From: Agathobaculum hominis
GTDB taxonomy: Bacteria > Bacillota > Clostridia > Oscillospirales > Butyricicoccaceae
Length of the DNA: 30,557 bases
Direction of reading: 5' to 3'
Assembly: GCF_014288055.1 (NCBI RefSeq)
Contig: NZ_JACOPK010000014.1
Coordinates: forward strand, 1-30,557
Shown here piece by piece: positions 25,069 through 30,557 of this stretch. Below the pieces are notes generated by a model. It saw only the letters and a program-made list of their open reading frames with translations, was not told the origin of the DNA and made no database searches. Positions within the stretch are counted from its first letter, which is position 1, and every line of letters starts with the position of its first letter. Both the position numbers and the translations under genes were made by a program.

Positions 25069-26322
25069 TCAAAACTCCAGACTGTCTGCGTTTAGGAGAA
25101 AATACTTCATGCCCATGATAACGAATCCTTCATCGTTGCGCCACGGTTTGCGGACGCCGTTTACGATGACGATTTTCTTGAACGAGTCCGGAATATGGCG
25201 GAGCGAGTTAAACTCCTGCGCCTGTTTCTCCTCCGAGGTAAGGTCGTAGGCAACCTGGATATAATATCGCTGACTCGCCTGATTGACGACGAAATCGACT
25301 TCGAGCTGCTTGCGCAGGCGCTTGCCGCTGCTGTCCCTGCCGAACGCCTCAACGATGCCCACATCGACATGATAACCGCGAATGCACAGCTCATTATATA
25401 CGATGTTCTCCATGATGTGAGTCGGCTCCTGCTGACGGAAATTCAGCCGGGCGTTGCGCAGACCGAGGTCGGTGAAGTAATATTTGAGATTGGCACCGAT
25501 ATACTTGCGCCCTTTGATGTCATAGCGCTGCGCCTTCTCGATCAAAAAAGCATCCGCCAGAAAATCAATGTGCTGTGAAATGGTCTTGTTGGTGTAGCTC
25601 ATCTGGCGCTCGCTTGCAAAGGTGTTCGCGATTTTAGACGGGTTGGTCGGCGCGCCGATTGCAGACGCCAGAACGTCAACCAGAATGTTGATCTCCGCAT
25701 CGTTCTGAATGCGGTTGCGCTCGATTACATCCTTCAGATAGACGTTAGCAAAGATGTTTTTCAGATAGTCTGCCTTCTGGCGTTCGTTCTGAAAATTTAC
25801 GATCTGCGGCAGGCCGCCGTAGAGCATATATTCGTCCCAGGCATCGTCAAAGTCGCCGTCCCAGACCGAATAGAACTCTGCAAACGACAGCGGATGAATG
25901 CGTATCTCGTCACCGCGGCCGCGAAATTCGGTCACGATGTCGCTGGAAAGAAACTTGGAGTTGCTGCCGGTCACATAGACGTCGATATTGCTCATGCGCA
26001 GCAGGCTGTTCAGGACTTCCTCGAACCGGGGCATGAACTGCACTTCGTCGAGCAGCAGATAATACTGCCCGCCGTCACGCATGGCGTCCTTGATATAGCG
26101 GAAGCACTCCTTGGGGTCGCGCAGCTCCTCATTTTCGATGCCGTCCAGCGCGATTTCGATAATATGGTCCGCCAGCACGCCGCTTTCAAGCAGATACCGC
26201 TTGAAGATGGTGAGCAGCAGATAGGATTTTCCGCAGCGCCGTATGCCGGTGATGACCTTGATCATGCCGTTGTCCCTGCGCTCGATCAGCTGGTTCAGAT
26301 ATGCCTCTCGCCGGATCTCCAT
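25069..26322 (-). CDS. AAA_14/DUF4143 family ATPase
   Basis: A 417-residue ATPase with Walker A GIRRCGKS (26-33), Walker B YYLLLDEVQ (Asp92, Glu93), the sensor VTGSNSKFLSSD and the family's FRGRG and LSFAEF motifs, then the C-terminal DUF4143 half ending in a nuclease-like segment (KQLEVDFVV). Such proteins are widespread in gut Bacteroidetes and Clostridia, often in variable regions; their function is not well established. The ATG at 26322 has AGGAG seven bases upstream; a longer frame from 26409 would overlap the promoter. It precedes and overlaps the open frame of the coiled-coil protein. Confidence 0.92.
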   Translation of the reverse strand: MEIRREAYLNQLIERRDNGMIKVITGIRRCGKSYLLLTIFKRYLLESGVLADHIIEIALDGIENEELRDPKECFRYIKDAMRDGGQYYLLLDEVQFMPRFEEVLNSLLRMSNIDVYVTGSNSKFLSSDIVTEFRGRGDEIRIHPLSFAEFYSVWDGDFDDAWDEYMLYGGLPQIVNFQNERQKADYLKNIFANVYLKDVIERNRIQNDAEINILVDVLASAIGAPTNPSKIANTFASERQMSYTNKTISQHIDFLADAFLIEKAQRYDIKGRKYIGANLKYYFTDLGLRNARLNFRQQEPTHIMENIVYNELCIRGYHVDVGIVEAFGRDSSGKRLRKQLEVDFVVNQASQRYYIQVAYDLTSEEKQAQEFNSLRHIPDSFKKIVIVNGVRKPWRNDEGFVIMGMKYFLLNADSLEF

Positions 26323-26368
26323 GTAATCACTCCTAAATTTTGTGCCGTGCACGTTTTTTAGTAATGAT

Positions 26369-26397
26369 ATTGTAGCACATCGGGTTTGACGCCGCAA
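26369..26397 (-). promoter_or_regulatory. Probable promoter of the DUF4143 ATPase
   Basis: On the minus strand: TTGCGG (complement of 26392-26397), a 17-bp spacer and TACAAT (complement of 26369-26374). The -35 is weak. Confidence 0.5.
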
Positions 26398-26487
26398 GCC
26401 GCCGCGCAATCGGCAGCCCTATTTTCTGCGGCAGAGAACAGATTTATGTATCGGAAGAAGCTGGGAAAACAGTATACACATACACAA

Positions 26488-26513
26488 CTTTTTTCGAAAA
26501 AGTTCGAAAAAAG
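26488..26513. repeat. Perfect 11-bp inverted repeat
   Basis: CTTTTTTCGAA (26488-26498) and TTCGAAAAAAG (26503-26513) around four bases. It lies in the gene-free region between the divergent DUF4143 gene and the tct operon. It could be a regulator site. The rest of 26398-26737 shows no gene or clear signal. Confidence 0.4.
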
Positions 26514-26737
26514 CATAAAACACACAAGAACAGTATTGGAGATAAGTTGAAAGGTCTGAGATTAGCAAGCGTTGATGTCAGAAAACATTGATCGCATGTT
26601 TCGAATTCGAGATATGTGGGTCAATGTTTCTACGTGTGCTTTTGGATATTTTACTATACTTTTCAGCGTATTATCTAAAATCACAAGGATGCGGATTGTT
26701 AACTCCTACAAAACATACACTTATCACAAAATTGCAG

Positions 26738-26766
26738 TTGACGAACGGTTCTGCGCTGTCTATAAT
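26738..26766 (+). promoter_or_regulatory. Promoter of the lacI-tct operon
   Basis: TTGACG (26738-26743), a 17-bp spacer and a consensus TATAAT (26761-26766). The transcript would start near 26773, 40 bp before the LacI ATG. No other good promoter is seen before tctC, so the whole operon probably depends on this one. Confidence 0.8.
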
Positions 26767-26780
26767 GGAGACATAAAAGA

Positions 26781-26798
26781 AATGTAATCGTTCTCATT
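26781..26798. promoter_or_regulatory. Candidate LacI-family operator
   Basis: AATGTAATCGTTCTCATT is an 18-bp imperfect palindrome with a central CG, matching at six of nine half-site positions. The central CG and length fit LacI-family operators. It lies just downstream of the predicted start point, where binding would block transcription, implying autoregulation of the operon. Confidence 0.45.
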
Positions 26799-26812
26799 GA
26801 AAGGAGGATACC

Positions 26813-27808
26813 ATGCCAGCCACAATTATCGACGTTGCGAAACTGAGTGGTTACTCCAAAGCTACCGTGTCTCGCGCCTATGCTTCGCCAGACTGTGTGA
26901 AGCCGGAAACGCGAGAAAAAATTTATGCCGCTGCAAAAGCGCTTAACTACGCGCCGAATGCGATCGCGCGTGCTATGGTGACCAAACAGACCGAAAACAT
27001 TGCATTTATCATCCATGAGAAACAATATCCGGTCGTTTTGAACCCGTTTTATTCCCCAATCCTCGAGGCAGTTCTCCAGGAATGCAACCGCCACGGCTAC
27101 AGCGCATTTATCTCAACCGACCACGATGTACGGCTCCCGAACGGCGAGCTTTACATCAAAAAGCATATGGACGGCGTTATTCTCGCCGGTCAGACCGATT
27201 ACCAGAGCATTCTCAGCTTCCGCAAGCACAACATCCCGATGGTGCTGCTGAACAACCGCATGGAGCTCGATGATCTGCTGTGCGTCACCGCAGACAACTA
27301 CAACGGTGCCGTGCAGGCCATGGAGCACCTGTATGAACGCGGCCATCGCAGAATCGGCTTGCTTGCCGGCGCATTTTCCCCCGAAATCTACAACGCACGC
27401 TACAACGGCTACGTCAGCGTACTGAAAAAGTACGATTTGCCGCTGGATATGCGTTTTGTGCAGGATACCGAGCCTACCATGGAGGCCGCAGAGCAGTACA
27501 TCTCCTCCATTCTCGGCATGCCGGATCGTCCGACCGCATTCTTCTGCACGAACGATACGATTGCGATCGGTGCTATCAAGGCTGCGCTTCGCGCAGGGCT
27601 CCGCGTACCGCAGGATCTTGCGATTGTCGGTTTTGACGACAGTGATAACAGTCGTATCATTGAACCGGAATTGACTACGGTTCATATCGACAAGCAACAG
27701 ATGGGACATCTTGCAGCGCAAAAGCTGTTTGATATGATAGACGGAAATCCGATTGAGGAATACTGGATCAACACACCGACACGGCTCATTATCCGCTCCT
27801 CGACCTGA
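26813..27808 (+). CDS. LacI-family transcriptional regulator
   Basis: The 331-residue protein has the LacI helix-turn-helix at residues 3-22 (IIDVAKLSGYSKATVSRA), the hinge helix (PNAIARAM, about 51-58) and a periplasmic-binding-protein-like sensor domain with typical segments (GVILAG, HRRIGLLAG, FFCTNDTIAIGAI, IVGFDDS). AAGGAGG lies just before the ATG. As first gene of the tct operon it most likely senses the transported compound or a product of it and controls its own operon through the palindrome at 26781-26798. Regulators of TctABC systems are often two-component systems, so a LacI-type one is less common. Confidence 0.95.
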   Translation: MPATIIDVAKLSGYSKATVSRAYASPDCVKPETREKIYAAAKALNYAPNAIARAMVTKQTENIAFIIHEKQYPVVLNPFYSPILEAVLQECNRHGYSAFISTDHDVRLPNGELYIKKHMDGVILAGQTDYQSILSFRKHNIPMVLLNNRMELDDLLCVTADNYNGAVQAMEHLYERGHRRIGLLAGAFSPEIYNARYNGYVSVLKKYDLPLDMRFVQDTEPTMEAAEQYISSILGMPDRPTAFFCTNDTIAIGAIKAALRAGLRVPQDLAIVGFDDSDNSRIIEPELTTVHIDKQQMGHLAAQKLFDMIDGNPIEEYWINTPTRLIIRSST

Positions 27809-27859
27809 TTTCCCAAGAAACAGCCCCTAAAACTGTTTCCAGATGTGAGGAGTGATGCC

Positions 27860-28837
27860 ATGAAAGCAACTTTCGTCAACGTGGGATATGGCGATTGTAT
27901 TTTACTGCAAAATGAAAACGGTTACACTGCGCTCATTGATGGCGGCAGTGATCTGGAAAGCGAGTTCGCAGGCGACCCCTACCGCATCCGTGCGTCGGAT
28001 TATCTGAAAGAACAGCATATTTCGCATCTGGATGCTGTTTTCATCTCCCATATTCACGAAGATCATGTCTGCGGACTGGAAAAAGTTCTGAATTCCGTGA
28101 CAGCAGATGTGATCTACGCCCCCTATCCGCTGGATGTTTTCACCGGAGCGCGTCCTCTCACACCGCTGCCCGATGCAGCGCGGAGCGTTCCCCTTTACAC
28201 GGCGGCTCTCAATGCTTTTGTCCGCATCCTGCGGCACGCCGAAGCACAAGGCACGCCGGTAAAGACGCTGAAAGCAGGCAGCAGGCTCCAGTTGACCGAC
28301 CAGATCAGCGCACAGGTTTTAACACCTCGAAATCGCGAATTGCAGCAGTATACCGACCGTTTGCGGCGTATTTACGCACCGGACAGTACGGATACCGAGA
28401 TAACCGAGCTGCTCACGCTGCTTGACGCAACATCCAACCAGACCAGCATGCTGCTGAAGATCACAGACGGCAGAAATGTTCTTCTGGATGCAGCGGACAG
28501 CTGTCCGAACATCTGGGATGAAGTGCCGGTTTCTTTGCTTCAAAATGTGAACGTTCTCAAACTGCCGCATCACGGTCAGCGCGACTGCATCGATGAGGCT
28601 CTCATGAAGCGGATGCCGCTCGAGTATGTGATCACGACCTCGGCCTCTGACCGCCGCTACAACAGCGCGAACGCCGAGGTATACGAAAAGCTGACCGCAT
28701 GGCTTTCCGACCGGCCGCTGCGCTTCCTGTTCACGGACGAGCGTGAGTATCCCCCTTATTTTTCCCAGCCCGACGGTTTTCGGGCAACGACCTTGCTTAT
28801 GAATTCCGATGGTATTCAAGTGGAATTTGTAAAATAA
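27860..28837 (+). CDS. Metallo-beta-lactamase-fold hydrolase, ComEC C-terminal-like
   Basis: A 325-residue cytoplasmic protein without signal peptide. The metal site HxHxDH is HIHEDH at residues 64-69, with FVNVGYGDCILL and LIDGG in the first strands, NQTSMLLKI near 193-201, Asp210/213 and LPHHG at 235-239. This arrangement is that of the ComEC/Rec2-type metallo-beta-lactamase domain rather than classical lactamases. The ATG at 27860 has GTGAGGAG seven bases upstream; a GTG at 27845 lies inside that site. It is between lacI and tctC in the operon. Its substrate is unknown; hydrolysis of an ester, lactone or phosphodiester form of the transported molecule is an inference from position. Confidence 0.9.
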   Translation: MKATFVNVGYGDCILLQNENGYTALIDGGSDLESEFAGDPYRIRASDYLKEQHISHLDAVFISHIHEDHVCGLEKVLNSVTADVIYAPYPLDVFTGARPLTPLPDAARSVPLYTAALNAFVRILRHAEAQGTPVKTLKAGSRLQLTDQISAQVLTPRNRELQQYTDRLRRIYAPDSTDTEITELLTLLDATSNQTSMLLKITDGRNVLLDAADSCPNIWDEVPVSLLQNVNVLKLPHHGQRDCIDEALMKRMPLEYVITTSASDRRYNSANAEVYEKLTAWLSDRPLRFLFTDEREYPPYFSQPDGFRATTLLMNSDGIQVEFVK

Positions 28838-28882
28838 TCACAGAGTAGAGTACAGAAAAGAAAAAAGAATGGAGGAACAATT

Positions 28883-29899
28883 ATGAAGGGTAAGAGATTA
28901 TTGGCGGCATTGATGGCAGGTGCAATGGCACTCGGCATGACTGCATGCAGCGGTTCGGGCGGCGGCTCGTCAAGCGGCGGAGGCGGCAACTCCGGAGGCG
29001 GCAGCAGCGCAAGTGATTTCCCGAGCAAGTCGGTTACGATCATTATGCCGTGGAGCCTCGGCGGCGGCCCCGACACCATCGCCCGTCAGGTCGCATCCTA
29101 CGGCGACAAGTATCTGGGCGTTCCGGTCATCGTCGAGAACAAGACCGGCGGCGCAGGCACCATCGCGATGAACGCAGCACTCCAGGCGGCAGACGACGGC
29201 TACACGATGGTCGTTGCAAACGGCCCGCTGTTCTCGCTCACCCCGAGCTTCCAGAATGTTAACTACACCCTCGATGATATCACCCCGCTCATCGGCATGC
29301 GTACCACCGAGTTTGTTGTACTGACCAACTCCAAGAGCGGTCTGGCTTCGATCGACGACCTCAAGGCATACGCTGCAAAGGGCAACACCATCAAGTACGC
29401 GACCACCGGCGGCCCGGGCAACGACAGCTACACGATGATCTCCGTGCTGTTCAAGAAGCTCGGCATCCCGGCAGAGGCTATCCCGTATGACGGCGGCCAG
29501 GACGCCATCAACGCACTCAGCGGCGGCCACGTTGACGTTGCCATCGGTTCTCCCCCGGTTTACCGCGACTACGTCATCAACGGCGAGTTCAACTGCCTCG
29601 GCACCTTTATCCCGGACGGCATTGACGTTGACGGCATCGGCCACATCCCGTCCTTCAAGGATCAGGGCATCGACGTTGAATTCACCGGAATGGACTACTT
29701 CGCAGTCCGCTCCAGCGTATCTGACGACGCAAAGGCTAAGCTGACCGAGTTCATCCAGAAGGTTTACGCAGACGAGGACTTCCAGAAGTTCATGGCAGAC
29801 CTCGGCATGGAAGCATGGCCCGCTACGGAAGACGAGATCAAGAGCATGATCTCCGATCAGACCGAAGCAATGAAGGCTTACATTCCGCTGCTCAAGTAA
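28883..29899 (+). CDS. tctC: Tripartite tricarboxylate transporter substrate-binding protein TctC
   Basis: TctC proteins (Bug family) capture the carboxylate substrate outside the membrane and deliver it to TctAB. The 338-residue protein has a lipoprotein signal peptide with lipobox MTAC, so Cys22 would be lipidated, as expected for a Gram-positive host. A Gly/Ser linker (about 23-45) follows. The mature domain shows the family pattern: IIMPWSLGGGPDTIARQ, VPVIVENKTGGAGTIA, KYATTGGPGNDS and YDGGQDAINALSGGHVDVAI. GGAGG precedes the ATG. G+C-rich codon use in this gene is stronger than in its neighbours, fitting high expression. The ligand cannot be read from sequence. Confidence 0.97.
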   Translation: MKGKRLLAALMAGAMALGMTACSGSGGGSSSGGGGNSGGGSSASDFPSKSVTIIMPWSLGGGPDTIARQVASYGDKYLGVPVIVENKTGGAGTIAMNAALQAADDGYTMVVANGPLFSLTPSFQNVNYTLDDITPLIGMRTTEFVVLTNSKSGLASIDDLKAYAAKGNTIKYATTGGPGNDSYTMISVLFKKLGIPAEAIPYDGGQDAINALSGGHVDVAIGSPPVYRDYVINGEFNCLGTFIPDGIDVDGIGHIPSFKDQGIDVEFTGMDYFAVRSSVSDDAKAKLTEFIQKVYADEDFQKFMADLGMEAWPATEDEIKSMISDQTEAMKAYIPLLK

Positions 29900-29911
29900 C
29901 AGACAACGCAT

Positions 29912-29939
29912 GGTGCTGCATCCGAAAAGGTGCAGCACC
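29912..29939 (+). promoter_or_regulatory. Intercistronic stem-loop after tctC
   Basis: GGTGCTGCA (29912-29920) pairs perfectly with TGCAGCACC (29931-29939). No T-run follows. Stem-loops directly after binding-protein genes commonly stabilise that part of the message, allowing more binding protein than permease. Confidence 0.6.
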
Positions 29940-29959
29940 GCTTATTCGAGGTAATCTGT

Positions 29960-30424
29960 ATGAAAATTAAGTACAATTCTGAAATGATTGCCGGTGCAGT
30001 ATTTGTAATCGTGGCAGCTGTTCTGTGGCTGCTGATTCCTTCGCAAATTCAAACGATGGAAACTTCCTCGATCAACGCGCAGACCATTCCTCGTGTTGCG
30101 ATCGGCGGATTGTTCATCTTCTCGGCGTGCCTGCTGATACAGGGTATCTTCTCGGACGAGAAGAAGGAGGTCGTCATCAATAAAGACACATTCCATTCTG
30201 AATCTTTCAAGAATGAGATGCGTTCGGTCGTTTTTGCGCTATTTCTGATTGCATATTGCTTTATCATCGGTATTTTGGGCTTTATCGCCTCTACCATTAT
30301 TCTTGCAGTCGCTATCCTGATTTTCTATGGCGCTCGCAAATGGTATTATTACGCGATCCCGATTGCCATGGTCGGCATTGTCTACTATGTTTTCGGTGTG
30401 CTGCTGCACATCTCGCTGCCGTAA
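29960..30424 (+). CDS. tctB: Tripartite tricarboxylate transporter small permease TctB
   Basis: A 154-residue membrane protein with four predicted segments (about residues 10-27, 43-61, 88-112 and 120-148), the standard TctB layout. Sequence conservation in TctB is low, so the call rests mostly on size, topology and position between tctC and tctA. The ATG at 29960 follows GAGGTAATCTGT; an ATG at 29930 would start inside the stem-loop at 29912-29939. tctA starts 15 bp after its stop. Confidence 0.92.
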   Translation: MKIKYNSEMIAGAVFVIVAAVLWLLIPSQIQTMETSSINAQTIPRVAIGGLFIFSACLLIQGIFSDEKKEVVINKDTFHSESFKNEMRSVVFALFLIAYCFIIGILGFIASTIILAVAILIFYGARKWYYYAIPIAMVGIVYYVFGVLLHISLP

Positions 30425-30438
30425 GAGAGGAGGATATT

Positions 30439-30557
30439 CATGGATCTATTTTTACAGGGACTGCATCTTCTTTTGAACTGGCAGCACTTTCTTATCATTC
30501 CGGTCGGCCTCGCGCTCGGCATCGTTGTCGGCGCTATCCCGGGCCTGACCTCTGACC
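30439..30557. repeat. Terminal direct repeat, right copy (circular join)
   Basis: Exact copy of bases 1-119. It should be counted once when the molecule is drawn as a circle. An alternative is a true direct repeat of a tctA 5' end, but exact identity at both window edges makes an assembly overlap far more likely. Confidence 0.9.
30440..30557 (+). CDS. tctA: tctA, 5' end repeated at the window edge
   Basis: The first 118 bases of tctA, identical to 2-119, continuing at base 120 when the circle is closed. AGAGAGGAGG at 30425-30434 is the ribosome binding site of the gene. It is not a second copy of the gene. Confidence 0.9.
   Translation, partial: MDLFLQGLHLLLNWQHFLIIPVGLALGIVVGAIPGLTSD

Noticed and set aside
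26572..26787. Small plus-strand frame before lacI
   Set aside because: It runs through the lacI promoter and has no ribosome binding site; composition is not protein-like.
28970..29938. Minus-strand frame of 322 codons opposite tctC
   Set aside because: Shadow of tctC codon bias; no ribosome binding site or family motif, whereas tctC has a lipobox and Bug-family motifs.

Overview
Bases 1-119 and 30439-30557 are identical, so the window is best read as a circular molecule of about 30,438 bp cut open just before tctA. Its own replication initiator, a probable countertranscript RNA, a ParA-type partition cassette and the absence of any ribosomal, tRNA or core housekeeping gene point to a plasmid or circular integrative element. 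The moderate to high G+C content, strong AGGAGG-type ribosome binding sites, TTGACA/TATAAT promoters and protein flavour suggest a gut-associated member of the Clostridia (an Oscillospirales-like host is my inference). I see no relaxase or conjugation machinery.

Region A (26.7-30.5 kb, continuing across the join to 3.2 kb) is a metabolic operon. It runs from a promoter and candidate operator through a LacI-family regulator, a metallo-beta-lactamase-fold protein, the tripartite tricarboxylate transporter tctC-tctB-tctA and a secreted propeller-like protein to a strong terminator. Region B (3.3-5.4 kb) holds a serine resolvase, a 5'-truncated unknown gene and hairpin-rich debris. Region C (5.4-14.6 kb) is a defence operon: a Fic protein with a C-terminal winged helix, hsdM, hsdS, a DUF2806 protein, hsdR and a DUF2971 protein. 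A perfect dyad sits on its promoter. A decayed resolvase fragment lies beyond its far end, inverted relative to the intact resolvase.

Region D (15.3-18.1 kb) has three tandem repeats of about 250 bp, each carrying inverted copies of a site with a 7-bp spacer. They lie immediately downstream of an intact tyrosine recombinase gene, and a hairpin cluster lies upstream of that gene. Region E (18.1-20.3 kb) is an operon for an XRE regulator, an AAA ATPase and a TOPRIM protein that looks like a two-component OLD/PARIS-like anti-phage module. Region F (20.6-24.1 kb) is the maintenance core: rep promoter, an opposing strong promoter for an antisense RNA of about 140 nt, a terminator hairpin just before rep, the Rep gene with two tandem winged-helix repeats, and a parA plus ribbon-helix-helix operon with several palindromic centromere-like sites. 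Region G (24.1-26.4 kb) carries an unusual coiled-coil/zinc protein without a clear start and a DUF4143 ATPase.

Taken together this looks like a low-copy plasmid that pays for itself with a transport operon and two defence modules and carries its own recombination system. The 250-bp array beside the recombinase and the Rep leader are the least ordinary parts.
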